From Bordetella petrii (GTDB lineage Bacteria > Pseudomonadota > Gammaproteobacteria > Burkholderiales > Burkholderiaceae_B), in assembly GCF_017356245.1 (NCBI RefSeq), contig NZ_JAFMZZ010000001.1, positions 636,262-700,261 of the forward strand: a stretch of 64,000 nucleotides of DNA, written 5' to 3'. Positions 26,215 to 36,925 of the stretch are shown here, in pieces. Under the pieces are notes generated by a model. The model ran no database searches, was not told where the DNA came from, and saw nothing but the letters and a program-made list of their open reading frames with translations. A program made the position numbers and the translations under genes. Every line of letters begins with the position of its first letter. The stretch's first letter is position 1.

Positions 26215-26614
26215 AAATGGCCTGCGCGCAAAGCACCGGCGTGTCTTCGACGCTGAGCTGCCCGCGCATGAAAACCAGGTTGCGGGTGCGGTGCGTTTCG
26301 ACGCCCTGCCCGACGATGAATTCGCCGGCATGCACCGCGCTGAGGAATTGCGAATCCGTCTGCACCGTGACGCACGGTCTGCGGGCCACGGCCTCCCAGG
26401 CCAGCGCGCTCAGGACATGATCGATCAGCGCCTGCAGCAGGCCTCCATGCACCACCCCCGCCGGATTCAAATGCTGCCCGGTCGCCACGAAGCCGTAGCG
26501 CCAGCCATGCTCCGCGCGCTGCGCCCACAACGGGCCCAGCGACGCTATGAAAGCCCCGGCGCCCCGGGTCTGCTTCCAGCCATCGGCGCTCAGGCGGGCT
26601 TCGTGCGGTATCAT
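26180..26614 (-). CDS. PaaI-type hotdog thioesterase
   Basis: A 144-residue single hotdog domain. The motif HLNPAGVVHGGLLQALIDH, near residue 48, carries the glycine-rich turn and the acidic catalytic position of PaaI/YbgC-like acyl-CoA thioesterases. It probably hydrolyses an aryl- or acyl-CoA. The start at 26614 follows AGAGGGA. The gene runs convergent with arginase and overlaps its end by 35 bases. Confidence 0.85.
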   Translation of the reverse strand: MIPHEARLSADGWKQTRGAGAFIASLGPLWAQRAEHGWRYGFVATGQHLNPAGVVHGGLLQALIDHVLSALAWEAVARRPCVTVQTDSQFLSAVHAGEFIVGQGVETHRTRNLVFMRGQLSVEDTPVLCAQAIFKIAGSAPART

Positions 26615-26823
26615 CGCGTCCCTCTTGTTCTTGCTGGCGCGCGGCATGCGCCCACATGGCGGGAATAGTGGCAACACACTTGGCTGTTGTCAAAGAAGTG
26701 CACAATTTGTCCATATACAAAATATTCCCTCGCATGCCGGCCCTATGCGCCGCTCTGGCCGGCATGGGCGGCATAATGCCGTCGACGCGGGCACCGTTCC
26801 GCATTCAGCAAAGGACACCAGCC

Positions 26824-27198
26824 ATGACCGACCGGCAGCTCACCATCCTGGCCGCTCTCAACATGATCGCCGCGGTGGGGGCCGGCGCGTTCGGCGCGCA
26901 CGGGCTCAAGCGCATGCTGGCGCCCGACCTGCTGGCGGTGTGGCAGACCGGAGTGCTGTACCACCTGGTCCATGCGCTGGGCCTGTTCGTGGTGGCCCTG
27001 CTGGGCGCACGCTTCGGCTCGGCCCTGCTGTCCACCGCCGGGCTGGTGATGTTCGCCGGCATCGTGCTGTTCAGCGGCAGCCTGTACCTGCTGGCCCTTA
27101 CCGGCACCCGCTGGCTGGGCGCCATCACCCCGCTGGGCGGCGCGGCCTTCCTGCTGGCCTGGGCGCTGGTGGCCTGGGCCGCCTGGCGCTCGGCCTGA
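26824..27198 (+). CDS. DUF423-family membrane protein (YgdD-like)
   Basis: A 124-residue protein with four transmembrane helices. It contains the family signature GAGAFGAHGLKR near residue 19 and the HLVHALGLFVVAL segment; the C terminus is a hydrophobic helix. The family is widespread in proteobacteria with no established function. About 200 bases separate it from the divergent thioesterase, including an AT-rich patch near 26700-26740 that may hold promoters. Confidence 0.9.
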   Translation: MTDRQLTILAALNMIAAVGAGAFGAHGLKRMLAPDLLAVWQTGVLYHLVHALGLFVVALLGARFGSALLSTAGLVMFAGIVLFSGSLYLLALTGTRWLGAITPLGGAAFLLAWALVAWAAWRSA

Positions 27199-27218
27199 CC
27201 TGGACGCAAGGCTCACCA

Positions 27219-27262
27219 GATGTCTGGCATCTGCGGAGCCAGATACCTGGTATCTCGACACC
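27219..27262. repeat. Dispersed palindromic repeat, copy C (degenerate)
   Basis: GATGTCTGGC and GCCAGATACC form an imperfect hairpin with two mismatches, followed by GGTATCTCGACACC, a decayed second palindrome. It lies between the convergent DUF423 and GST genes. Confidence 0.65.
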
Positions 27263-27275
27263 TGCTTCGCGGCAC

Positions 27276-27914
27276 CTACTCCAGCGGCGGATCGAAATGG
27301 TGGGCCAGCACCTTGGCCACGTCCGGCTGGCCCGCCGCCTGCGCGGCCGCGGCATACAGGGCCGGGCAATACGACTTGAACCACTGCGGCCCGGGCCGCC
27401 AGCGGATCATCACCGTCACATAAAGGTCCAGCGCGCTGAAGCGCCGTCCCAGCACATGCGGCGCGCCGACATGGCGATCGAGCTCCTGCCACAATTCCGC
27501 GCGGCGGCCGTGCACCCGGGTGCGCAGCAGTTCGGCCGGCTCGCCCGGCGTGGTCCACTTGGGCGGATCGTCCGCATAAGTAAAGGTCGGATACACCGCG
27601 CCGATCAGGCGCATCAGCACGTGCCAGTACCTGGCCCGCTCATGGCTGTCGGCGGGCGGCGCCAGCCCCGCGGCCGGGGCCACGTCATTCAGGTGCATGA
27701 TCATGGCCGCGCTTTCGGTCATGACCTCGCCCCCCGGCAGCACCAGGGTCGGCACCTGGCCCGTGACGTTCAGCCGCAGCAGCCGGTCCCGGCCGGGACC
27801 GGGCTTCAGATAGGGCAAGTCCGTCACGCTGTACGGCACATTGGCCAGTTCCAGCGCCATTTCCACGATCGCCGACCCGCAGCCGCGCGAGCCTATCAGT
27901 TCATACGTACTCAT
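27276..27914 (-). CDS. Glutathione S-transferase family protein
   Basis: This 212-residue protein has an N-terminal thioredoxin-like domain with GSRGCGSAIVEMALELANV in the position of the glutathione-site loop, followed by GQVPTLVLPGGEVMTESAAM with the cis-Pro and Glu-Ser glutathione contacts. A helical C-terminal domain follows. The subclass and substrate are not clear. The start codon overlaps the stop of the sugar dehydrogenase (ATGA), so the two are translationally coupled. Confidence 0.87.
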   Translation of the reverse strand: MSTYELIGSRGCGSAIVEMALELANVPYSVTDLPYLKPGPGRDRLLRLNVTGQVPTLVLPGGEVMTESAAMIMHLNDVAPAAGLAPPADSHERARYWHVLMRLIGAVYPTFTYADDPPKWTTPGEPAELLRTRVHGRRAELWQELDRHVGAPHVLGRRFSALDLYVTVMIRWRPGPQWFKSYCPALYAAAAQAAGQPDVAKVLAHHFDPPLE

Positions 27915-29104
27915 GTCCCGTCTCCCTGGCCGCGGGCCGGCGCCAGCCGCAGCAGCGCCCCGTCGCCCGCATCCGTCAGCACATACACGCCGCCATCGGG
28001 CCCCTGCCGCACATCGCGGATGCGCGCTCCCAGGTCGTGCAGCAGGCGCTCCTCGGCCACGATATCCTTGCCGTCCTTGAGCTGCAGCCGGATCAGGGCC
28101 TGCTCGGCCAGCGCGCCGATGAACAGCGACCCCTGCCATTCCGGGTAGCGGCCCGAATCGTAGAAAGCCATGCCGCTGATGGCGGGCGACTTCTTCCACC
28201 AGTACAGCGGCCCCTGCCCCCCGGGCAGCGTGTCGCCCCGGGCCTCTGGAATGGCGAAGCCGGAATAATTGATGCCGTAGGTGGCCAGGGGCCAGCCATA
28301 GTTCCGGCCGGCGCGAATGATGTTGACCTCGTCGCCGCCGCGCGGACCGTGCTCGTGTTCCCACAGCTCGCCGGTCCAGGGGTTCAGCGCCATGCCCTGC
28401 GGATTGCGCATGCCGTAGGTCCAGATCTCGGCGCGCGCGCCGGCGCGGCCGGCGAACGGATTGCCCGCGGGCACAGTGCCGTCGGGCTTGATCCTGACGA
28501 TCTTGCCCTGCAGCTTGTCCAGGTCTTGCGCGGTGGGGCGGCGGTTGTTTTCGCCCAACGACACGAACAACAGGCCATCGCGCCCGAACACCATGCGCCC
28601 GCCATAATGCTGGCCGCTCGACAGCTTGGGCTGCTGCCGGAAGATCACCGTAAAATCCTCCAGCCGGCTGGCGTCGTCCGACAGCCGGCCCCGCCCCACC
28701 GCCGTGCCGCTGCGATCGCCCTCGGCGTCGGCTTCGGCGTACGACAAATACACCAGGCGGTCGCGCCGGAAGCCGGGTGAAAGCACCACGTCCAGCAAGC
28801 CTCCCTGCCCCTGGGCATGCACCTTGGGCACGCCCGCCAGGGGCGCCGACAGGGTTCCCGCCGCATCCAGCCGGCGCAGGCGGCCGGGCCGCTCGGTGAC
28901 CAGCATGCCGCCGTCGGGCAGGAAGGCCAGCGACCAGGGGTGTTCCAGCCCGCGGGCCAGTTCGGTAACCTGGACCCGGCCTTGCGCGGCCGGCTGCGCC
29001 TGGGTCTGCGCCTGGGCAGCGGGCAGCCCGCCCGCCAGCAGCGCGGCCAGCGCGGCGGCCACGGCCCCCGGGCGCCAGGCTGGGCACGATTGCAATCTCG
29101 GCAT
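27911..29104 (-). CDS. PQQ-dependent aldose sugar dehydrogenase (YliI/Asd-like)
   Basis: This 397-residue periplasmic protein has a signal peptide ending PAAQAQ and a six-bladed beta-propeller of the soluble quinoprotein glucose dehydrogenase family. Motifs include GLEHPWSLAFLPDGGMLVTER near the mature N terminus, QHYGGRMVFGRDGLLFVS near residue 165, TYGMRNPQGMA, and HEHGPRGGDEVN near residue 250. It probably oxidises aldoses in the periplasm with PQQ. GGAGG precedes the start. No pqq genes are seen in the window. Confidence 0.9.
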   Translation of the reverse strand: MPRLQSCPAWRPGAVAAALAALLAGGLPAAQAQTQAQPAAQGRVQVTELARGLEHPWSLAFLPDGGMLVTERPGRLRRLDAAGTLSAPLAGVPKVHAQGQGGLLDVVLSPGFRRDRLVYLSYAEADAEGDRSGTAVGRGRLSDDASRLEDFTVIFRQQPKLSSGQHYGGRMVFGRDGLLFVSLGENNRRPTAQDLDKLQGKIVRIKPDGTVPAGNPFAGRAGARAEIWTYGMRNPQGMALNPWTGELWEHEHGPRGGDEVNIIRAGRNYGWPLATYGINYSGFAIPEARGDTLPGGQGPLYWWKKSPAISGMAFYDSGRYPEWQGSLFIGALAEQALIRLQLKDGKDIVAEERLLHDLGARIRDVRQGPDGGVYVLTDAGDGALLRLAPARGQGDGT

Positions 29105-29232
29105 GAAGCACCTCCGGCAGCGTCGATGATCGGGTTGTCGGCAAGGGAAGCGGCCTGCCGCCCGCCACGCAACCGGCGTACCATGGTTGCACAAGGCGTC
29201 AGACCGTCTTGTTCTTCTGGAGAATACGTGCA

Positions 29233-29847
29233 ATGAAACTGTACTACATGCCCGGGGCCTGCTCGCTGGCTTCGCACATCGTCCTGGAATGGATCGGCAA
29301 GCCCTACCAGCTGCACAAGCTGACGCGCGAAGAGCTCAAGCAGCCCGAGTTCCTGAAGGTCAACCCGCTGGGTGCGGTGCCGGCCCTGGCCGATGGCGAC
29401 CTGACGCTGACGCAGAACGCCGCCATCCTGGAATACCTGGCTGAACAGGCTCCGCAAAGCCAGCTGCTGGGCGACGGCAGCGCCGCGTCGCGGGCGCAGG
29501 TGCGCCGCTGGCTGGGCCTGATCAATTCAGACCTGCACCGCACGTTCTCGCTGATCTTCGGCGCGCAACGCTTTCTGCCGGGCAACGAGGCCGCGCAGGC
29601 GCAGCTGTCCGCCTCGGCGGCCGCGTACCTGCGCAACCTGTTCGGCCTGCTCGACCAGCAATTGGCGGGCCAGCCGTACCTGGCCGGCGCGGCGCCCTCG
29701 ATCGCCGACCCGTACCTGTACGTAGTGCTGCGCTGGGCGCACGGCAAGAACATCGACCTGTCCGGCATGGACAACCTGGCCGCCTTCTTCAAGCGCATGG
29801 AAGCCGACCCGGGCGTGCAGGCCGCCCTGAAGGCCGAAGGCCTGTAG
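29233..29847 (+). CDS. Beta-class-like glutathione S-transferase
   Basis: A 204-residue GST beginning MKLYYMPGACSLASHI, which matches the beta-class bacterial GST start with the Cys-Ser/Ser glutathione-site residues. GAVPALADGDLTLTQNAAIL carries the cis-Pro and Gln contacts, and a helical C-terminal domain with PSIADPYLYVVLRW follows. It is probably cytoplasmic and involved in detoxification. It is divergent from the sugar dehydrogenase and unrelated in detail to the other GST at 27.3-27.9 kb. Confidence 0.92.
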   Translation: MKLYYMPGACSLASHIVLEWIGKPYQLHKLTREELKQPEFLKVNPLGAVPALADGDLTLTQNAAILEYLAEQAPQSQLLGDGSAASRAQVRRWLGLINSDLHRTFSLIFGAQRFLPGNEAAQAQLSASAAAYLRNLFGLLDQQLAGQPYLAGAAPSIADPYLYVVLRWAHGKNIDLSGMDNLAAFFKRMEADPGVQAALKAEGL

Positions 29848-29882
29848 CGTACAGGCACTTGGCCAGGCAGCCAGGTCAGCCA

Positions 29883-29978
29883 GGTGTCTGACTCCCGCCA
29901 GGGTGTCAGACACCGAAGTGTGCGCCGAGAGCGTCTCAACGTATACGGTGTCTGACACCCTGGCGGGTGTCAGACACC
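29883..29978. repeat. Dispersed palindromic repeat, copy D (two hairpins)
   Basis: Hairpin 1 pairs GGTGTCTGAC (29883) with GTCAGACACC (ending 29914). Hairpin 2 is made of two self-complementary blocks, GGTGTCTGACACC (29947-29959) and GGTGTCAGACACC (29966-29978). The linker contains GAGCGTCTCAAC, like copy B. It is located between the convergent gst and livF genes and is the best-preserved copy. Confidence 0.9.
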
Positions 29979-30001
29979 TGGCAAGACCCGCGATTCCCCG
30001 G

Positions 30002-30702
<701 letters not shown>

Positions 30703-30706
<4 letters not shown>

Positions 30707-31466
30707 TCTTCCCCCAGGTACGCTTTGATGACGCGCTCGTCGCTGCGCACCTGTTCGGGTGTGCCGGTGGTAATGGGCTTGCCGTGCTCCATGACCAGGA
30801 TCCGGTCGGATATCCCCATGATCAGGCTCATGTCGTGTTCGATCAGCAGCACCGCCACGCCGAACTCGCGGCGCAGCTGGTCGATCAGCTGCTGCAGGTC
30901 GCGCTTTTCCTGCGGGTTCAGGCCGGCCGCCGGCTCGTCCAGCATCAGCAGGCGCGGCTTGGTGATCATGCAGCGCGCAATCTCCAGCCGCCGCTGGTGC
31001 CCGTAGGCCAGGTTGCCCGCCTCGCGGTTGGCATACTGGCGCAGGCCCATGAAATCCAGCCATTGCGCCGCGCGCGTCAGGGCCTCGGCCTCGGACTGCC
31101 GGTACCCTTTCAGCTTCAGCAGGCCTGGCAACAGGCGCGATTCCACCTGGGTGTGCTGGGCCACCAGCAGGTTTTCCAGCACGGTCAGCTGCTTGAACAG
31201 GCGCACGTTCTGGAAGGTGCGCACCAGGCCGTGGCGCGCCACTTTATGGCTGGGCAGGCCGGTGATCGGCTTGCCGTCCATGACGATCTCGCCGGCGGTG
31301 GGCTTGTAGAAGCCGCCCACGCAATTGAACACCGTGGTCTTGCCCGCGCCGTTGGGGCCGATAATGGCGAACACTTCGTCGCGCTGCACTTCGAAGCCCA
31401 CGCTGTCGACGGCCAGCAGGCCGCCGAAGCGCATGGTCAGCCCGGATACTTTCAATAGTGCTTCGC

Positions 31467-31470
<4 letters not shown>
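30703..31470 (-). CDS. livG: Branched-chain amino acid ABC transporter ATPase LivG
   Basis: This 255-residue ATPase has Walker [10 protein letters not shown] near residue 37, the LivG-specific [19 protein letters not shown] stretch, the signature region [13 protein letters not shown] near residue 153 (AYGHQ replacing the usual SGGQ, as is normal in LivG), Walker [14 protein letters not shown], and the C-terminal AYLGEE. It overlaps livM and livF by four bases each. Confidence 0.95.
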
Positions 31471-32701
<1,231 letters not shown>

Positions 32702-32702
<1 letters not shown>

Positions 32703-33628
32703 CAGACTTTTTCCACCTCAGGTTTGCCGAGCAGCCCGGTGGGGCGGAACAGCAGGATCAGCACCAGCAGCGCGAAGGCCACGATGTCTTTGTACTGGGA
32801 CGAGATATAGGCCGCGGCCAGCGTCTCGGCCAGGCCCAGCAGCACGCCGCCCAGCATGGCGCCGGGGATGCTGCCGATGCCGCCCAGCACGGCGGCGGTA
32901 AAGGCCTTGATGCCCGCCAGAAAGCCGATGAACGGATTGAGCTTGCCGATGGTGATGGCAATGAGCACACCGCCCACGGCCGCCAGCATGGCGCCCAGCA
33001 CGAAGGTGAAAGAGATGACCCGGTTGGTGTCGATGCCAAGCAGGTTGGCCATGTGCATGTCTTGCGAGCAGGCGCGCGAGGCGCGGCCCATGCGCGAATA
33101 CTTGATGAACAGCGACAGCGCGATCATCAGCAGCACCGTGACCACGATGATCATGATGCGGGAATACGGCAGCGTGACATCGAACTGCGAGCCCATGTTG
33201 AACTGCACCGAGCCCGAGATCAGCGAGGGCACGGCCATGTCGCGCGCGCCCTGCCCCAGCGCAACCCAGTTCTGCAGGAAGATGGACATGCCGATGGCCG
33301 AGATCAGCGCCACCAGCCGCTGGCTGCCGCGCACCGGCCGGTAGGCCACGCGTTCGACGCTGAAACCGTACACGCCGGTCACGACAATGGCCACCAGCAG
33401 CATGGCCGCGATCACGAAAGGCAGCGGCAGGCCGCTGTTGGTGCCGATGGCGGTCAGGGTGACCAGGCCCACGTAGGCGCCGATCATGTAGATCTCGCCG
33501 TGGGCGAAGTTGATCATACCGATGATGCCGTAGACCATTGTGTAGCCGATGGCAATCAGCGCGTAGATCGCGCCCAGCGAAAGGCCGTTGAAGACCTGCT
33601 GGGTAAGTTGGGGGATAAGGTCTGACAT
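32702..33628 (-). CDS. livH: Branched-chain amino acid ABC transporter permease LivH
   Basis: A 308-residue permease with about eight helices. The N-terminal signature [19 protein letters not shown], the following [13 protein letters not shown], and the coupling loop [16 protein letters not shown] near residue 205 are typical of LivH. The start at 33628 is preferred over 33649. The gene sits about 100 bases downstream of the binding protein gene on the same strand. Confidence 0.95.
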
Positions 33629-33734
33629 GGATGAGTACCTATGCTCCAAATGGTTCCGGCCCCGGTAGAACGACCCGGAGCCGGAAACCTGGGCGTGCGT
33701 TCAAGCCCCGGCGGATGGCCGGGGCGGCGCGTGG

Positions 33735-34850
33735 TTACAGCTGGGTCTTCTTGCCGTTCTTGTCCCACTTGAAGACGGCGAATTCGAAGTCCTTCAGGTC
33801 GCCCTTGGCATCGTATTCGACCTTGCCGATGGCCGTGTCGAAAGTGGTCTTGTGCATGTAGTCGGCCACCTTGACGGGGTCTTCGCCCACGGCTTCGATG
33901 CTCTTGGCCAGGATCTGCACCGCCGCGTAGGCGGGCATCTGGAAGGCGCCGTCGGGATCGCGCTTGGCGTCGTGGAACGCCTTCACGATGCCTTCATTGC
34001 CAGGCAGCTTGGTGAAGTCGGAAGGCAGCGTCACCAGCAGGCCTTCGATGGCGGGGCCGGCAATGGCGACCAGGTCCTGGTTGGCGGTGCCTTCGGGGCC
34101 CATGAACTGCACGTCCAGGCCCTGTTCGCGCGACTGGCGCAGCAGCAGGCCCAGTTCGGGGTGGTAGCCGCCGAAATAGACTAGGTCCACGCCCTCGGAC
34201 TTCAGCTTGGTGATCACGGCCGAATAATCGCTGTCGCCGACGTTGATGCCTTCGAACATCACCACGTTGACTTTGTTCTTTTCCAGCGTTTCTTTTACTT
34301 GCGTGGCCACGCCCGAGCCGTAGGTCTGCTTGTCGTGCAGCACGGCCACTTTCTTGGGCTTGAGGGTGTTGGCGATATAGCGCGCGGCGAACGGGCCCTG
34401 CTGGTCGTCGCGGCCGATGGTGCGGAAGAAGAAGTGCGGCTTGGTGGTGTCGGTAACCAGCGGCGAAGTCGCGCCCGGGGTAATGGCGACGATGCCTTCC
34501 TGTTCGTACACGTTGACGGCCGGCACGGTAACGCCCGAGCAGGCATGGGCCACGGCGAACTTGGCGCCCGAATTGACCACGCGGTTGGCGGCGGGCACGG
34601 CCTGCTTGGGTTCGCAGCCGTCATCGATGAGGATGGGCTCGAGCTTCTTGCCCTTGACGCCGCCCTGGGCGTTGATGGTTTCGATGGCGGTCAGCGCACC
34701 TGCCTGGATCTGCGTGCCATATTGGGTGTTGGGCCCGGTCATGGGCTGGGGGATGCCAATCTTGATGGTGTCGGCTGCCTGGGCGGCGCCAGCCAGGAGC
34801 AGCGCCCCAAATGCCATGGCGACAGGGGTAACGCGGTGCAGAAGCTTCAT
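33735..34850 (-). CDS. livJ: Branched-chain amino acid-binding periplasmic protein (LivJ/LivK)
   Basis: This 371-residue protein has a signal peptide (cleavage near AGAAQA-AD). The type I periplasmic fold shows KIGIPQPMTGPNTQYG, CSGVTVPAVNVYEQEG near residue 105, a hinge segment GINVGDSDYSAVITKL near residue 205 and YFGGYHPELGLLLRQ. It heads the liv operon and delivers Leu/Ile/Val or related amino acids. A close paralogue is encoded at 42.2-43.3 kb. Confidence 0.94.
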   Translation of the reverse strand: MKLLHRVTPVAMAFGALLLAGAAQAADTIKIGIPQPMTGPNTQYGTQIQAGALTAIETINAQGGVKGKKLEPILIDDGCEPKQAVPAANRVVNSGAKFAVAHACSGVTVPAVNVYEQEGIVAITPGATSPLVTDTTKPHFFFRTIGRDDQQGPFAARYIANTLKPKKVAVLHDKQTYGSGVATQVKETLEKNKVNVVMFEGINVGDSDYSAVITKLKSEGVDLVYFGGYHPELGLLLRQSREQGLDVQFMGPEGTANQDLVAIAGPAIEGLLVTLPSDFTKLPGNEGIVKAFHDAKRDPDGAFQMPAYAAVQILAKSIEAVGEDPVKVADYMHKTTFDTAIGKVEYDAKGDLKDFEFAVFKWDKNGKKTQL

Positions 34851-35246
34851 TCGGAATTCTCCGGCGAAAGGGATAGGCAGCTTTGGAAGAATCGGCATCG
34901 ACGGGGGATACCCGGCGGCCCGACGCGACCATTGCCGGCTTCTTGGGCAAAAGTACAGCGTGGGCGGTATTCTGAAAGCAGCCTTTCGCGGTGTCACTGC
35001 GTGTAATCCCCAATATTTTGCAGGGCCAGACAAAAGGGGACATATATTCGGCCCCGCGGCGGATGGCCGCGGGCCGAGTTGCAGGTGCCACCCGGGTTGT
35101 GCCCGGATGGCGAGTACGGAGTGTTGTGAGGGTGCAACCAAGGTATAACCCTGATGCCCCGAAGTCCGATTGCCCGCAGTATCTGACAGCATTCTTACAC
35201 CGCGCTTGCGTTCGTGACGCACCGGCGGCGGCTACAATCGCGCACC
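34851..35246. other. Intergenic region between divergent livJ and proC
   Basis: About 400 bases without a supported gene. It should hold the liv operon promoter on the minus strand and the proC promoter on the plus strand. TACAAT at 35233-35238 just before proC is a possible -10 element, which would give a very short proC leader. I see no repeat copy or strong terminator here. Confidence 0.5.
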
Positions 35247-36080
35247 ATGGATACACAGATTTCTATCGCCTTCATCGGCGGCGGCAACATGGCCTCGGCC
35301 CTGGCCAGCGGCCTGGCGGGCAAAATTTGCCCGGCCGGCAACCTGCACGCCATCGATCCCACCCCCGCCGTGCAAGACGCCTGGCGCAGCCGCGGCGCCA
35401 CCGCGGCCGGCGCGCCCGATGCCGCGCTGCAGGCGTGCCGCGTCTGGATCTACGCCGTCAAGCCGCAACAGCTGCGCGAGGCCGTGGCCGCCACCCGTGC
35501 CTGGCTGCAGCCCGGCACGCTGGTGATCAGCGTGGCCGCCGGCATCCGCGCCGACACCCTGGCCGGCTGGCTGGGCGAACCCGGCGCGCCCTGGCAGAAC
35601 CTGGTGCGCTGCATGCCCAACACGCCCGCCCTGGTGGGCGCCGGCACCTCCGGCCTGGCCGCCCTGCCCGGCGTCGACCGCGCCGGCCGCGCACTGGCCG
35701 AGCGCCTGCTGAGCTCGGTGGGCCAGGTGGTCTGGGTAGACGACGACGCCGCGCTCGACGCCGTCACCGCCCTGTCGGGCAGCGGCCCCGCCTATGTCTT
35801 CCTGTTCCTGGAAGCCCTGATCGCCGGCGGCGTCGCCGTCGGCCTCAGCCCCGAACAGGCGCGCCAGCTGGCGCTGGGCACGCTGGACGGCGCCACCCGG
35901 CTGGCCGCGCAATCCGACGACGCGCCATCCGTGCTGCGCGAGCGCGTCACGTCCAAGGGCGGTACTACTGCCGCCGCGCTGCAGGTTTTCCAGCAGGCAG
36001 ACCTGGCCGCCATCGTGGGCCAGGCCATCGAAGCGGCAGCCCGGCGCTCGCGCGAACTGGCCAGCGAGTTCGGCAAATGA
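35247..36080 (+). CDS. proC: Pyrroline-5-carboxylate reductase
   Basis: This 277-residue enzyme catalyses the last step of proline synthesis. The N-terminal NAD(P) motif is IAFIGGGNMASALASGL. VRCMPNTPALVGAGTSG lies near residue 118, and the family signature in the dimerisation domain includes SGSGPAYVFLFLEALIAGG near residue 177, followed by the ERVTSKGGTTAAAL motif. The start at 35247 follows a short leader with TACAAT. Its stop overlaps the start of the next gene by four bases. Confidence 0.95.
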   Translation: MDTQISIAFIGGGNMASALASGLAGKICPAGNLHAIDPTPAVQDAWRSRGATAAGAPDAALQACRVWIYAVKPQQLREAVAATRAWLQPGTLVISVAAGIRADTLAGWLGEPGAPWQNLVRCMPNTPALVGAGTSGLAALPGVDRAGRALAERLLSSVGQVVWVDDDAALDAVTALSGSGPAYVFLFLEALIAGGVAVGLSPEQARQLALGTLDGATRLAAQSDDAPSVLRERVTSKGGTTAAALQVFQQADLAAIVGQAIEAAARRSRELASEFGK

Positions 36081-36643
36081 CCCCCGCACGGCGCTTCCAG
36101 CCCATGTCGGCGCGGCAGTTTGCCGTGGCGGTGTTCTGCATGGGCCTGATCGTGGTGGGCTCGAACATCCTGGTCCAGGTGCCGCTGAACGACTGGCTGA
36201 CCTGGGGCGGCCTGTCGTACCCGGTGGCGTTCCTGGTCACCGACGTCCTGAACCGCCGCTTCGGCCCGGCCGCCGCGCGCCGCGTGGCCTGGGTGGGCTT
36301 CGCCGCCGCCCTGGCGGTGTCGGTATGGGTGGCCTCGCCGCGCATCGCCCTGGCCTCGGGCCTGGCATACATCTGCGCCCAGCTGGCCGACATCCGGGTC
36401 TTCGACCGCCTGCGCGACCAGCGCTGGTGGCGCGCGCCGCTGCTGTCGGGAACCGTCGGCGCCGTGCTCGACACCGCGGTGTTCTTCAGCGTGGCCTTCG
36501 CCGCCACCGGTATGCCTTGGGTCACCTGGATGTTCGGCGACCTGGCCATCAAGCTGGCGGTCAACCTCAGCATGCTCGCGCCGTTCCGCGCCCTGATGTG
36601 GAATCTGGCCCGCCCCGCCGCCGTCGAGCAGCCGGCCCGCTGA
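36077..36643 (+). CDS. VUT-family/queuosine-precursor transporter (YhhQ-like)
   Basis: A 188-residue membrane protein with six hydrophobic segments. It has the family features NILVQVPL and YPVAFLVTDVLNRRFG near residue 55, and GTVGAVLDTAVFFSVAF near residue 128. YhhQ-type proteins import queuosine precursors for tRNA modification. The start overlaps the proC stop (ATGA), so the pair is co-translated, although no metabolic link is obvious. Confidence 0.82.
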   Translation: MTPARRFQPMSARQFAVAVFCMGLIVVGSNILVQVPLNDWLTWGGLSYPVAFLVTDVLNRRFGPAAARRVAWVGFAAALAVSVWVASPRIALASGLAYICAQLADIRVFDRLRDQRWWRAPLLSGTVGAVLDTAVFFSVAFAATGMPWVTWMFGDLAIKLAVNLSMLAPFRALMWNLARPAAVEQPAR

Positions 36644-36659
36644 AGCGCCGGTAAACACA

Positions 36660-36749
36660 GGTGTCAGGCTCCGCCAGGTGCCTGACACCGCTGTACGCCA
36701 CAGGCGTCTCAGGCGTACGGCGTCCGACACCCTGCGGGAGTCGGACACC
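36660..36749. repeat. Dispersed palindromic repeat, copy E (two hairpins)
   Basis: Hairpin 1 pairs GGTGTCAGGC (36660) with GCCTGACACC (ending 36689), almost identical to copy A. Hairpin 2 pairs GGCGTCCGAC (36719) with GTCGGACACC (ending 36749). The linker contains GGCGTCTCAGGCG. It is located between the yhhQ-like gene and ugpB. Confidence 0.88.
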
Positions 36750-36806
36750 TGCCGCCCTCCGCCCTATTCCCCCAAACAGCCGTTACTGGCGTACGCTATT
36801 TCACAT

Positions 36807-36834
36807 TTGACAGCGCCTGCGGGTGGTGTAAAAG
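36807..36834 (+). promoter_or_regulatory. Candidate sigma-70 promoter upstream of ugpB
   Basis: TTGACA (36807-36812), a 16-nt spacer and TAAAAG (36829-36834) give a perfect -35 and a fair -10, about 90 bases before the ugpB ATG. Confidence 0.45.
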
Positions 36835-36842
36835 TCACGTCT

Positions 36843-36860
36843 CTGTCACAAACCATACAT
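36843..36860 (+). promoter_or_regulatory. Candidate PhoB box upstream of ugpB
   Basis: CTGTCAC-AAAC-CATACAT has the 7-4-7 layout of a Pho box. The first half is a full match to CTGTCAY; the second half matches at four of seven positions. ugp operons are members of the Pho regulon in E. coli, so the location is sensible, but the site is weak. Confidence 0.35.
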
Positions 36861-36925
36861 AAGGTGTCGTGTTCTCTACGGCCGGACACCCCGCGCCGCA
36901 GCAACGCAACCAAGGAGGACCTTCC

